Shown here piece by piece: positions 43,971-52,772 of a DNA stretch of 64,000 nt (its first letter is position 1; every line of letters starts with the position of its first letter). Position numbers and translations under genes: made by a program. Under the pieces are notes generated by a model. That model saw only the letters and a program-made list of their open reading frames with translations, was not told the origin of the DNA and ran no database searches. Source of the stretch: JBGAHD01 sp044226395 (GTDB lineage Bacteria; Pseudomonadota; Gammaproteobacteria; Xanthomonadales; Ahniellaceae); NCBI GenBank assembly GCA_044226395.1, contig JBGAHD010000004.1, positions 124,001 to 188,000 on the forward strand. Reading direction: 5' to 3'.

Positions 43971-45839
43971 ATGACCCGCAAGCCGTTGTCGTTCGCCGTC
44001 GCCCTGGCCCTGACCGTGTTCGCGGCGGGCTGCTCGCATCAACGCGTCACCAGCACCGACGAGATCGGCAGCGACGATGGTCGCGCCGCCGCCGACAAGC
44101 CCGCGACACGCGCCGAAGACCGCAAGCGCGATGTCGAGCAAGAGGAAAAGCTCGAGCAGGTCGTAGTCACCGGCTCAAGCGTCAAGCAAACCGATCTCGA
44201 AACTTCGCAGCCCATCTTCGTGCTTGGCCACGGCCAAGTCGCCCAGGAACCCGCGGCCGACATGCTCGCGCCGCCCGCGCCGCCCGCGCCCTCGGCACCC
44301 CCGCAGGAAATGGCGCGCGCCGCCAATATCGGTGTCGCCGTCATGCCCGTCCTCGCCGAACCCAAGCCCGCCGACGCCGAGCAATACACGCAGATCACCA
44401 ACACCGAACGCTACGCCGATCACGACGACAACCCCGTGCTGCGCACCGCCGAGCAGCCGGTGTCGACCTTCTCGATCGACGTCGACACGGGCTCTTACAC
44501 CAATGTGCGGCGCATGCTCGAACAAGGCACGCTGCCGCCAACCGACGCCGTGCGCGCCGAGGAATTCATCAACTACTTCGACTATGCCTACACGCCGCCG
44601 GCGCGCATCGACACGCCGTTCTCGGTGACCACCGAAATCGCGCCCGCGCCGTGGAATGCCAAGCGCCAGCTGCTGCTGGTCGGCATCAAGGGTTATGAAG
44701 TGCCGGCCGAAAACATTCCCGCGTCGAATTTGGTGTTTCTGATCGACACCTCGGGCTCGATGCAGACCGACACCAAGCTGCCGCTGCTCAAGAACGCGTT
44801 CAAGCAATTGGTGCCCAAGCTCCGTCACCAGGATCGCGTGAGCATCGTGGTCTACGCTGGCAGCGCGGGCCTGGTGCTGCCGCCGACCGCGGGCGACGAG
44901 CACGAACGCATCATCGACGCGCTCGATGCGCTGGAAGCCGGCGGTTCCACCAATGGCGGCGCCGGCATCGAACTGGCGTACAAGATGGCGCGCGACGCCT
45001 TCATCGATGGCGGCGTCAATCGCGTGATCCTGGCCACCGACGGCGATTTCAATGTCGGCACGGTCGACGACACCGCGCTCAAGACCCTGATCGAGGACAA
45101 GCGTCGCTCCGGCATCGCGCTGACCACCCTGGGTTTCGGCGAGGACAACTACAACGACGAACTGGCCGAGCAACTGGCCGATGTCGGCAACGGCAATCAC
45201 GCCTACATCGATTCGCCGGAAGAAGCGCGCAAGGTCCTGGTCGAAGAGATGAGCTCGACCCTGCTGACCATCGCCAAGGACGTGAAAATCCAAATCGAAT
45301 TCAACCCGCGCGTCGTCGCCGAATATCGCCTGCTGGGTTACGAAAACCGCATGCTGCGTCGCGAAGACTTCAACAACGACAAGATCGACGCCGGCGAAAT
45401 CGGCGCCGGTCACGACGTGACGGCGCTGTATGAACTCACCCTCGTCGGCTCCGATGCCACGCAGATCGATGCCCTGCGCTACGGCAAGGAAGAAGCCGCG
45501 GCTCCGGCAAAAGGCGATGAACTGGCCTTCCTGCGCCTGCGCTACAAGCGTCCGGACGAAGACAAGAGCCAGCTGATCGAACAACCCATCCGTCGCGCGC
45601 AGATCGCCGCGCGCCCGGGCGAACGCCTCGCCTTCGCCGCCGCCGTCGCCGCCTTCGCCGACCAACTGCGCGGCGGCAAACACCTGGGCGACTTCGACCT
45701 CAAGCACATCGCGGCCCTGGCGCGCGACGCGCGCGGCGAAGACGCGGCCGGCTATCGCGCGGGCTTCGTGCGCCTCGTCGAGAAAGCCCGCGAACTGCGC
45801 CAAGAGACCGACCCCGCGCAAGTCACCATCAGCGAGTAA
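43971..45839 (+). CDS. VWA-domain lipoprotein with DUF3520 (YfbK-like)
   Basis: A 622-residue outer- or inner-membrane lipoprotein. The lipobox FAAGC puts the acylated cysteine at C21. The linker contains VVVTGSSVKQTDLETSQP (about residues 64-81), which resembles the plug start of TonB receptors. A YfbK-type N-terminal region follows (EQPVSTFSIDVDTGSYTNVRRML...VRAEEFINYFDYAY). The von Willebrand A domain has an intact MIDAS: DTSGS (259-263), a threonine in GGSTNGGAGI and ATDGDFNVG. The C-terminal DUF3520 reads TALYELTLVGS...RLRYKRPDEDKSQLIEQPI. Metal-dependent protein binding is likely; the partner is unknown. In related bacteria such genes lie next to a sigma/anti-sigma pair, as the genes at 50842-52772 may reflect. 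Confidence 0.93.
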   Translation: MTRKPLSFAVALALTVFAAGCSHQRVTSTDEIGSDDGRAAADKPATRAEDRKRDVEQEEKLEQVVVTGSSVKQTDLETSQPIFVLGHGQVAQEPAADMLAPPAPPAPSAPPQEMARAANIGVAVMPVLAEPKPADAEQYTQITNTERYADHDDNPVLRTAEQPVSTFSIDVDTGSYTNVRRMLEQGTLPPTDAVRAEEFINYFDYAYTPPARIDTPFSVTTEIAPAPWNAKRQLLLVGIKGYEVPAENIPASNLVFLIDTSGSMQTDTKLPLLKNAFKQLVPKLRHQDRVSIVVYAGSAGLVLPPTAGDEHERIIDALDALEAGGSTNGGAGIELAYKMARDAFIDGGVNRVILATDGDFNVGTVDDTALKTLIEDKRRSGIALTTLGFGEDNYNDELAEQLADVGNGNHAYIDSPEEARKVLVEEMSSTLLTIAKDVKIQIEFNPRVVAEYRLLGYENRMLRREDFNNDKIDAGEIGAGHDVTALYELTLVGSDATQIDALRYGKEEAAAPAKGDELAFLRLRYKRPDEDKSQLIEQPIRRAQIAARPGERLAFAAAVAAFADQLRGGKHLGDFDLKHIAALARDARGEDAAGYRAGFVRLVEKARELRQETDPAQVTISE

Positions 45840-45857
45840 CAAGCCCCCTCGGGCTGG

Positions 45858-45890
45858 GCGACGCCGCGCGAGTGGCGTCGCTCTTCTCTT
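45858..45890 (+). terminator. Rho-independent terminator after the VWA gene
   Basis: An eight-base stem GCGACGCC (45858-45865) pairs with GGCGTCGC (45874-45881) around GCGCGAGT. TCTTCTCTTT follows at once. It lies 18 bases after the VWA stop codon and is the clearest terminator in the window. Confidence 0.75.
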
Positions 45891-45980
45891 TGGCGATAGC
45901 TAGGCGTGTTGGTGCCGAACAAAATTCCCGCGGGCGCAAGAGGCTCCGGGCGAATTCTAATCCGACTTGGCAGCAGCCAC

Positions 45981-46454
45981 TCAACGCCCGCCGGATTGGC
46001 ACATCAATCCTAGCCGCCCCTTTTGCTGCTCGAATGCGCCGGGCCTTAGGCGAGTCTTCTGGAATAGGTCTGGAATCGACGCTCTCGCGATCACAATTCC
46101 CCTGAAGCTATTTTTTCCGAAGAAGATGCCTTCTGCATTGAATCGGTCAGGCCCGATGAGCCGAATCTCGTAACCGACTAGAAATTCTGGGATTTCTATA
46201 GCGGATTCCGCTCCAGGCAATATTGCCCAATCTCCGGCACCAACAAGGTCACCTGGCCACGTATCACCTTTCTTGAGCTGGCGGGAAAAGATCTCTTGAT
46301 CCGCCCAAGAAGCGATCTCCTGATACTTGCTTTCTGATTCTAAGTATTCGGAGTACTGAGAACACTCAATCTTGGCGCATCCACAACTCACGAGAATGAA
46401 AAGGCCTAGGAACGTCTTCGTGACAAGCCGAAAGGCTGCTGATAGCGACCTCAT
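45981..46454 (-). CDS. Hypothetical lipoprotein in lower-GC DNA
   Basis: 157 residues from the ATG at 46454, which has a strong GGAGGACGGCG site; an in-frame ATG at 46478 has no such site. The start MRSLSAAFRLVTKTFLGLFILVSCGCAK gives a signal peptide with a lipobox-like LVSC/SCGC, so a lipoprotein is likely. The rest contains EIPEFLVGYEIRLIGPDRFNAEGIFFG, which reads like a small beta-rich domain. I do not recognise the family. Base composition is clearly lower in GC than in the rest of the window, and codon use is mixed (ATT, TTC, AGA-type), which suggests a different origin. Confidence 0.7.
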   Translation of the reverse strand: MRSLSAAFRLVTKTFLGLFILVSCGCAKIECSQYSEYLESESKYQEIASWADQEIFSRQLKKGDTWPGDLVGAGDWAILPGAESAIEIPEFLVGYEIRLIGPDRFNAEGIFFGKNSFRGIVIARASIPDLFQKTRLRPGAFEQQKGRLGLMCQSGGR

Positions 46455-46585
46455 CGCCGTCCTCCATGCGAATTTCATTTCTTAAGTTAACCCAGGCTTC
46501 CGTTGCGGGCACTCGAGAGCGGTGTAGCTGCATTCAATTTCACTCGGCAATCCTTCAGAGGGATGCTCAGTAGTCTCCGACTCGG

Positions 46586-46981
46586 TCACCTCGTAGTTTC
46601 GCAATCCGAAGCACGCACTCGTTTCGCCCATTCGCGCGCGAGATCTGGATTCTTGTCCATGGAATTGAGCTTCGATACCCACTCCCTCATGGACGTGCAA
46701 TCGCCCTGCTCGGCCGCGAGTCGCAGCCAGAAAGACCATTCCTCGACGTTGTTCTCTTCAAAAATGTAGTAGCGCAATAACCGATGAGAAGACGCGGCAT
46801 GTCCCATCGCGGCATCGTGCCTAATCTGATCCAAATCTCGCGGCGGAATCTCATCGCCCGTTGGCGTAGGGAAGCGCTCGCGAGGCGGCGTGGTTTGTGC
46901 TTGCACGATCGAACTCGCCAACGTGGACACGAATAGGAAGGCGAAGTTTCGCGCCATAAGCCGGAAGATGGGAATCGACAT
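46586..46981 (-). CDS. Secreted hypothetical protein with a Sel1-like helical region
   Basis: 131 residues from the ATG at 46981, with GAGGTG 5 bases upstream. A signal peptide covers residues 1-29 (FAFLFVSTLASSIVQAQ). The mature part is short and helical: RHDAAMGHAASSHRLLRYYIFEEN and WSFWLRLAAEQGDCTSMREW are two degenerate Sel1/TPR-type repeats. In-frame sequence before 46981 is arginine-rich and belongs to another frame of the neighbour. It shares the lower GC content of the gene at 45981. Function is unknown. Confidence 0.68.
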   Translation of the reverse strand: MSIPIFRLMARNFAFLFVSTLASSIVQAQTTPPRERFPTPTGDEIPPRDLDQIRHDAAMGHAASSHRLLRYYIFEENNVEEWSFWLRLAAEQGDCTSMREWVSKLNSMDKNPDLAREWAKRVRASDCETTR

Positions 46982-47028
46982 AGCACCTCTGACCCTGGGT
47001 CCTTCTAACCTGCCGTGACTTCCGCGAT

Positions 47029-47574
47029 TCAAGCGTGCCGTAAGATCCACGCATCGCGCTGACTCGAAACCTCGGCCACGATCACGGACAGATACGTGCG
47101 ACGACGCACGTCGACGTACTCTTCCAGCCGTAGCGGTTCGCGGCGGACGCCGCGCAGCCAATCGATGGCGTTGAAGCGGTGGTAGCGCGCTAGGCCTTCG
47201 CGCACGCGGTCGAGATCGCGTGTGTTTTCGGGAAAGATGGCGACACGCAGCAGGCGTTCGTTGAAGAAGGTCAGTTCCACGCGCGCGCGCACGCCGAAGA
47301 TTCGTTGACGTTCCAGGGCGAAGGCTTGCAGATGGTAGGGCGCGGCGACTTCGCGCCGACCCGTTTCGTCGGCAATCGGCACGGCATCAGCGCGCGGGCG
47401 CAGATCCGAAGGCGTCAGGGTTAGCGGAAAGCCGGGCAAAGCCTCGGGGGCCGCGCAACTCGACAAGACGAGCGCTACTAGCAGCAGACTCAAGACACGC
47501 GCGAACGAATTCGCGCGAAATCTGGTTTCCGTGCGCGCGCCACGCCGAATTCGAATCGCGGTTCGCGTCAACAA
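47029..47574 (-). CDS. Hypothetical lipoprotein
   Basis: 181 residues if the TTG at 47574 is the start; it has AGGGCG 8 bases upstream, and no ATG exists in frame before the signal region. The hydrophobic stretch LSLLLVALVLSSC ends in a lipobox, so the mature protein is lipidated at that cysteine (about residue 40). The remainder is an alpha/beta sequence (ADAVPIADETGRREVAAPYHLQAFALERQRIFGVRARVELTFFNERLLRVAIFPENTRDLDRV) of unknown family. It follows the GGDEF/EAL gene by 10 bases, so it is co-transcribed and perhaps feeds envelope signals to it. Confidence 0.72.
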   Translation of the reverse strand: MLTRTAIRIRRGARTETRFRANSFARVLSLLLVALVLSSCAAPEALPGFPLTLTPSDLRPRADAVPIADETGRREVAAPYHLQAFALERQRIFGVRARVELTFFNERLLRVAIFPENTRDLDRVREGLARYHRFNAIDWLRGVRREPLRLEEYVDVRRRTYLSVIVAEVSSQRDAWILRHA

Positions 47575-47584
47575 TCGAAGCGCC

Positions 47585-50572
47585 CTAACCCGTCGCGATG
47601 CGACGCGGCATGCCGACCAGGTCTTGCACCGGCCGCGGGTGCGCGAACAAGAAGCCTTGTCCGATCTCGTAACCCAATTCGATCAAGGCGTCGCGCTGTT
47701 CGGTCGTTTCGATGCCTTCGGCGATCAGTTCCAAGCCCAGCGAACGCGTCATCGCTTGAATCGCGCGCACCACGGACGCTGCGCCGTTGTGCACGCCAGG
47801 CTTGAGGTCGGCGACGAAGGAGCGATCGATCTTGACCGAGTGAATCGGAAAACGATGCAAATAACTCAATGAGGAATAACCCGTGCCGAAATCATCGAGC
47901 TGACAGCGCACGCCGGCGTCGCGCAGGCGCTGCAAGGTGCGTCGGATGATGTCGGGGTTGTCGAGCAGCGCGCCTTCGGTCACTTCCAGACGCACGCGCT
48001 CGGGGTCGACGCGGCGCGCGTCGAGCAGGGCGAGCAAGGTCTCGGCCAAGTCGGGCGAGCGGAAATGCCGCGCCGACACGTTCAAGCACACATAAGCGCC
48101 GCCCTGCGACAAGCGCGGAATCTCGCGACACGTCAAATCGAACATCTGCCAGTCGATCTGATCGATGCTACCGCTGTCCTCGGCGATGGTCAGGAAATCG
48201 CCGGGCAACAGCAAGCCACGTTCATTGTGGCGCCAGCGCAGCAGGGCTTCGTAGCCAACGGTTTCGCCATCGATCAGGTTCACGATGGGCTGGAAGTACG
48301 GCTCGAATTCGTTGCGCGTGATCGCGCGGCGCAGATCGCCTTCGAGATCGAGCACGCGCAGCGCCTCGGTGTGCAATTGCTCGTCGAACATCTCGTAGCG
48401 ATGACGACCGCGCGCCTTGGCGCGATACATCGCCACGTCGGCGTCGCGCAGCAATTCTTCGGCGCGCGTATAGCGCGGATGCGACAGCGCCACGCCGATG
48501 CTCGCGGAGGTAAACAACTCCTTGCCTTCCACCCGCATCGGCTCGGCCAGCGCCTCGATCACGCGATGCGCGGTGTTGATGGCGTCGTGCTCGCCGGCGA
48601 TGTCTTCGAGCAAGATCGCGAACTCGTCACCGCCCAGGCGCGCGACCGTGTCGGGCTCGCGTACGCTGGCGGCGATGCGCGCGCCGGCGAGTTTCAACAT
48701 CTCGTCGCCGACCAGATGCCCCATGGAATCGTTGATCACCTTGAAGCGATCGAGATCGAGGAACAACACCGCGAACTGCCGCCGCGCGTCGCGCCGACAA
48801 CGGCTGAGCGCGTGACTGAGCCGATCGAGCAGGCAGGCGCGATTGGGCAAGCCCGTGAGCGCGTCATGCAAAGCCTGATGCTTGAGGCGCGACTCGGCGC
48901 GCTCGCGCTCGTCGACCTGATCACGCAATTCGCGATTGGCCTGGGCCAGTTCCTGCGTGCGCTCGGCGACGCGATGCTCCAGATCGACATAGGCGCCGCG
49001 CAGCGAATCCTGCGCGCGTCGACGTTCCAGCGCCGAGGCGATGTGGAACGACACGAAGGTCAGCAGATCCTGATCGCGCGGGCTGAACATGTGCTGCGGG
49101 CTGTAGCTCTGCACCACCAGCGCGCCGACCGTGCGCTCGGCGCAGATCAGCGGCACGCCCAACCAGCATTGCGCGCCGGGGCCGATGCGATTGACTTCGC
49201 CCTGCGCGGCCAAGCGCTGAATCGCCTCGCTGTCGACCAGGGCCGCCGTGCCGGAACGCAGCACGTATTCGGTCAGACCGCGCGCGAGATGACGGCGCGC
49301 GAAGGTCGTGTCGCGCTCGTCGCGCGCGTAGGGAAATTCCAGTTCGCGGCCATCGCCCGTGATCAGGGCGATGAAGAAATTCTTGGCGTAGAGAAACTCA
49401 CCGACGATGGCGTGCAGCGCGGCATAGAAATCATCCAGCGTGTCGGCCGTCGCCGACAACTCGGCGATACGAAACAACGCGGCCTGCAGACGCTCGCCTT
49501 CCTGACGCTCGGTGACTTCTTGCTGCAGCACTTCGTTGGCGCGCGCCAGTTCCCAAGTACGCTGCTCGACGCGACGTTCCAGTTCCTCGTGCGCGCGCTT
49601 GCGTTCGAGCGCGGTGAGAATGTGCTGGGCGACGTAGCTCAGCAGCGCGCGATCTTCCTCGGTGTAGCAGCGGCCATGCGCGTAGCTTTGCACCACGACC
49701 GCGCCGCGCACTTCGCCGCCGCTCATCATCGGCACGCCCAGCCAGTCCTCGGCGTCGGGGCCCCAGAGATCGTTCATCGGCAGGCCGCAGCGCGCGCGCA
49801 GTTCGCGGCTGGGGCCCATCATCGAGCGGCCCTGGCGGATCATCGCGAGCGTGAGGCTCGAGCCCATGGCTTCGACCGGACGTTCTTCCTCGAAGTCGAT
49901 GGGTTCGGCATCTTGCGTGTCGGCGAAATAAATGAACCGCAAGGTTTGGCGCGTCGCGCTGTAGAGCACGATGTAGAAGTTCTCGGCATACATCAGCCGC
50001 GCCACGATCTCGTGCAGGCCGCGCAGCATGTCGGGCATGTCGAGATCGGCGCCGGCCATGTCGGCGATGGCGAACAGCGCGCGCTGCAATTGCTCGGCCT
50101 TGCGCAGACGCACGACGGCGTGATCGAGCGTGGCGACTTCGAGCAAGCGCTTGGCGATCAGGCCCAAGGCCGCGAACAGCGCGCGCCATGCCGGCTGCGA
50201 GAACGCCTGCGCCTCGCCGGTGGCGGCGAGCAGGACTTGCGAGCCGCCTTCCTCGCCAACCAGCCGTTCGATCAACGACGCGCGTTGACCGTCGAAACGG
50301 ATGCGACCCAGCGCCGATTCATCGAGGGGATGCAGGGCCAGTCGCGCGCGTGGCGCGCCGGTGTCGACGGGCTGCCAGTCGATGCGCGCCGATTCGATGC
50401 CGTCGTCGACGATCCAGGCCAGTTGCAGGCCGTCCAGCCCCGCGGCGCGGCGCGCGTGGTCGTGCGCCAGCCGCGCGAGTTCGGGCAAGTCGCGCGCGAC
50501 CGCCAGCGCCATGGTCAGCGTCGCCGCCAGCGCGTGCTCGGCTTCGTCCTTGGGGGACTGCGTCAGCCTCAA
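47585..50572 (-). CDS. GAF-GAF-GGDEF-EAL cyclic-di-GMP enzyme
   Basis: A soluble c-di-GMP turnover protein of about 995 residues. No upstream ATG exists; the TTG at 50572 has GAGGTGGGG 7 bases upstream and is preferred, with the next possible TTG at 50659. Two GAF-like domains occur in tandem with the same phrases (RKAEQLQRALFAIADMAG, YAENFYIVLYSATRQTLRF, WLGVPMMSGGEVRGAVVVQSY and ...FIALITGDGRELEF, WLGVPLICAERTVGALVVQSY). They are linked by coiled coils. The GGDEF site is intact (ARLGGDEFAILL, about residue 645). The EAL site is intact (YEALLRW, about 775, and DDFGTGYSSLSYL, KIDRSFV). It is probably a bifunctional cyclase/phosphodiesterase controlled by small ligands or by redox. Confidence 0.93.
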   Translation of the reverse strand: MRLTQSPKDEAEHALAATLTMALAVARDLPELARLAHDHARRAAGLDGLQLAWIVDDGIESARIDWQPVDTGAPRARLALHPLDESALGRIRFDGQRASLIERLVGEEGGSQVLLAATGEAQAFSQPAWRALFAALGLIAKRLLEVATLDHAVVRLRKAEQLQRALFAIADMAGADLDMPDMLRGLHEIVARLMYAENFYIVLYSATRQTLRFIYFADTQDAEPIDFEEERPVEAMGSSLTLAMIRQGRSMMGPSRELRARCGLPMNDLWGPDAEDWLGVPMMSGGEVRGAVVVQSYAHGRCYTEEDRALLSYVAQHILTALERKRAHEELERRVEQRTWELARANEVLQQEVTERQEGERLQAALFRIAELSATADTLDDFYAALHAIVGEFLYAKNFFIALITGDGRELEFPYARDERDTTFARRHLARGLTEYVLRSGTAALVDSEAIQRLAAQGEVNRIGPGAQCWLGVPLICAERTVGALVVQSYSPQHMFSPRDQDLLTFVSFHIASALERRRAQDSLRGAYVDLEHRVAERTQELAQANRELRDQVDERERAESRLKHQALHDALTGLPNRACLLDRLSHALSRCRRDARRQFAVLFLDLDRFKVINDSMGHLVGDEMLKLAGARIAASVREPDTVARLGGDEFAILLEDIAGEHDAINTAHRVIEALAEPMRVEGKELFTSASIGVALSHPRYTRAEELLRDADVAMYRAKARGRHRYEMFDEQLHTEALRVLDLEGDLRRAITRNEFEPYFQPIVNLIDGETVGYEALLRWRHNERGLLLPGDFLTIAEDSGSIDQIDWQMFDLTCREIPRLSQGGAYVCLNVSARHFRSPDLAETLLALLDARRVDPERVRLEVTEGALLDNPDIIRRTLQRLRDAGVRCQLDDFGTGYSSLSYLHRFPIHSVKIDRSFVADLKPGVHNGAASVVRAIQAMTRSLGLELIAEGIETTEQRDALIELGYEIGQGFLFAHPRPVQDLVGMPRRIATG

Positions 50573-50841
50573 GTTGTGTCCCCACCTCGGTCTCCGTGCA
50601 CGAGTGTAGCAACTTGTCACGCCCGTCCCGGGGCGCGAACCCCGAAGCGGGGTCAACAACGTTCAATGGATGTCCCGAAACCGGGCGGACGAGGAATCGA
50701 CCATGACTGCCTGCGCCACCCTGCCCCCGTTCCAAGCCCGCGCGGCCTTGGCCGAACGCGCGCCCGTGGCGGCGCGCGCGGGGGCATCGGGCGGGATGAC
50801 CGGCTTGGTCTGGCCGGGCGAATGGCTTAGGCTCCACCGCC

Positions 50842-51393
50842 ATGACCTCGGTGCCCACGGACGAAGCGTTGATGCTCGCCTACGCCGGTGGCGACGTGCG
50901 GGCGTTCGAATCGCTCTACGAGCGCCATCGCGGCACGTTGTTTCGTTTCGTGCTGCGTCAGGCCAAGGATCAGGCCCTGGCCGAGGAGATCTATCAGGAG
51001 TGCTGGAGCCGCGTGGTCGCCGCGCGCGAACGCTATCGCCCCGAGGCGCGCTTCACCACTTGGCTTTTGCAGATCGCGCACAATCTGGTGGTGGACCACT
51101 TCCGCCGTCAGCGGCCGCAGGCCGTGGGCGAGGAAGCCGAGCACATCATGGCCCAGCTCGACGCGCCGGCGCACGAGCGTCCCGACGCGCGCCTGAGCGC
51201 CTTCGAAAGCCGTCGCCGCATTCAAGTGGCCCTGGAGCAATTGCCCGATGAACAGCGCGAAGCCTTTCTGCTGCGCGCCGAAGCCGACCTGGGCCTGGAG
51301 GAAATCGCCGAGGTCACCGGCGTCGGACGCGAAACCGTCAAATCGCGATTGCGCTACGCGCTGGGCAAGCTGCGCGAGAGTCTGAGCCGATGA
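50842..51393 (+). CDS. RNA polymerase sigma factor, ECF-type
   Basis: 183 residues. Region 2 (about 20-92) reads FESLYERHRGTLFRFVLRQAKD...AEEIYQECWSRVV...TTWLLQIAHNLVVDHFRRQ. Region 4 (about 125-178) reads RIQVALEQLPDEQREAFLLRAEADLGLEEIAEVTGVGRETVKSRLRYALGKLRE. There is no region 1 or 3, so it belongs to the extracytoplasmic-function group. Its stop overlaps the next gene's start (ATGA), and that gene encodes a membrane protein likely to be its anti-sigma partner. Confidence 0.93.
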   Translation: MTSVPTDEALMLAYAGGDVRAFESLYERHRGTLFRFVLRQAKDQALAEEIYQECWSRVVAARERYRPEARFTTWLLQIAHNLVVDHFRRQRPQAVGEEAEHIMAQLDAPAHERPDARLSAFESRRRIQVALEQLPDEQREAFLLRAEADLGLEEIAEVTGVGRETVKSRLRYALGKLRESLSR

Positions 51394-52772
51394 ACGCATC
51401 CGATCCCAACGAGCGCGAACTGCAGGAATTGGCGGAACTCTACCGTCAGCTGCCGCGCGTCGAGCCGCCGCCGGCGCTCGACGCCAAGATCCTCGCGCAC
51501 GCGCGTGCCGCGGTGGCGTCGTCGCACGGCCCGAGTTCGCGGCCGCGCGCCCGCGCGCGCTGGCCGGCGGCGATGGCCACGGCCGCCGTGTTGTGCCTGG
51601 CGGTGGGTTTGGGTTGGCGATTGCGTGATCAGGTCGGCCAGGATTGGTCGCGCGCGACGGACAGCTCGCCCGTCACGACGGACGCGATCGCCGACAGCAA
51701 GGACAAGAGCGTGCTCGATCGCGCCGAGGCACCGACCGCGGGCGCTGGACCCGCGTCGCCGGCCGCATCGACGGAGGCGGCACCGCCCGCCGCGATGAAT
51801 TCGGCGCCCGCGCCGGCCGCGCCCATCGTGGCCGAGCCACAAGCCGACGCGCCAACCGACAATGCCATCGGCGAACTCGCCTCGCGCGAAGCGGAGCGCG
51901 GTGCCGCGCGCGAAACCGATGGCGTTATCGCGCAAGAACCCGCACCGCCCGGTTTCGTCGCCGATGCGCCGGCCGCGCGCGAGGAACAGCGCGCCATCGA
52001 CGCGGAAGATTCGCGTCGACGTAGTTCGGAAGCCGTCGACGCGCTCGCCATGCCCGCGCCCCAAACCGCGCCAGCGCCGCCCGCGATGAAGGCCTTGCGC
52101 AAGGCCGAGGCACCGCCAGCCGCGAACGAAGCGCAGGACGATTCGGAGAAACTCGAATCCATCGAGGTTACCGGCAGTCGGATCAAGCGCACGGATTTGG
52201 AGACGTCGCAGCCCGTGTTCGTGCTCGAGGCCGAACTGCCCGAGAAGAAAGTCGCCGAACCCCAGGCCGACGCCGACCGCGCGCCGCGACGCGATGTCGG
52301 CGCCAGCGCCGCGTCCCCCGCGCCCGAAGCCAAGCAAGACCAACGACTGCAGCAAGCGCCCGCGCCGCCGCCGGAACCCGAACCGGTGATCGCGGAAGAA
52401 GTCCTTGCCGCGCCGCCACCACCGCCGCCACCGGCGCCCGCGGCACCGCCAGCTTCGGCGCCTGCCGCCGTCGCGACGCCGAGTCAGTCCGCGCCCGCGC
52501 CCGCGTACGACTACAGCCCCGACGCGTCGTCGAATGACGTCGAGCGCGCCACCACGACCACGGGTCGCGAAGCGCCCAAACCCGTCGCTGGTCTGGGCCT
52601 TACCGGCACCACGGCCAAGATCGATCGCGCCACGGAAAAGACCTGGTTCGAAGGCATTCGCACCTTGATCGCGCGCGGTCAGCTGCGCGAAGCACGCGAG
52701 GAACTCAAAGCCCTGCGCGAACGCCATCCGCGCGCCGAGGTACCGCGCGACATCGAGGACGCCCTGCGGTGA
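51390..52772 (+). CDS. Probable membrane anti-sigma factor with long low-complexity region
   Basis: 460 residues, translationally coupled to the sigma gene (ATGA overlap), the usual order for an anti-sigma factor. Residues 1-55 are a short cytoplasmic helical domain (ELQELAELYRQLPRVEPPPALDAKILAHARAAVA), and a single membrane helix lies at about 60-79. The rest should be periplasmic: a long Ala/Pro/Glu-rich region containing SIEVTGSRIKRTDLETSQP (about 258-276), nearly the same phrase as in the VWA lipoprotein. A compact C-terminal helical domain follows (WFEGIRTLIARGQLREAREELKALRERHP). There is no zinc-finger motif. Its stop overlaps the yigZ start. Confidence 0.78.
   Translation: MNASDPNERELQELAELYRQLPRVEPPPALDAKILAHARAAVASSHGPSSRPRARARWPAAMATAAVLCLAVGLGWRLRDQVGQDWSRATDSSPVTTDAIADSKDKSVLDRAEAPTAGAGPASPAASTEAAPPAAMNSAPAPAAPIVAEPQADAPTDNAIGELASREAERGAARETDGVIAQEPAPPGFVADAPAAREEQRAIDAEDSRRRSSEAVDALAMPAPQTAPAPPAMKALRKAEAPPAANEAQDDSEKLESIEVTGSRIKRTDLETSQPVFVLEAELPEKKVAEPQADADRAPRRDVGASAASPAPEAKQDQRLQQAPAPPPEPEPVIAEEVLAAPPPPPPPAPAAPPASAPAAVATPSQSAPAPAYDYSPDASSNDVERATTTTGREAPKPVAGLGLTGTTAKIDRATEKTWFEGIRTLIARGQLREAREELKALRERHPRAEVPRDIEDALR

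Noticed and set aside
48065..50830. 921-codon plus-strand open frame opposite the GGDEF-EAL gene
   Set aside because: Antisense shadow; both GGDEF and EAL signatures are on the minus strand.
50703..51251. Plus-strand frame with a fair ribosome site (GAGGAATCGACC ATG) running into the sigma gene
   Set aside because: It overlaps most of the sigma gene in another frame and becomes arginine-rich shadow sequence; no motif supports it.
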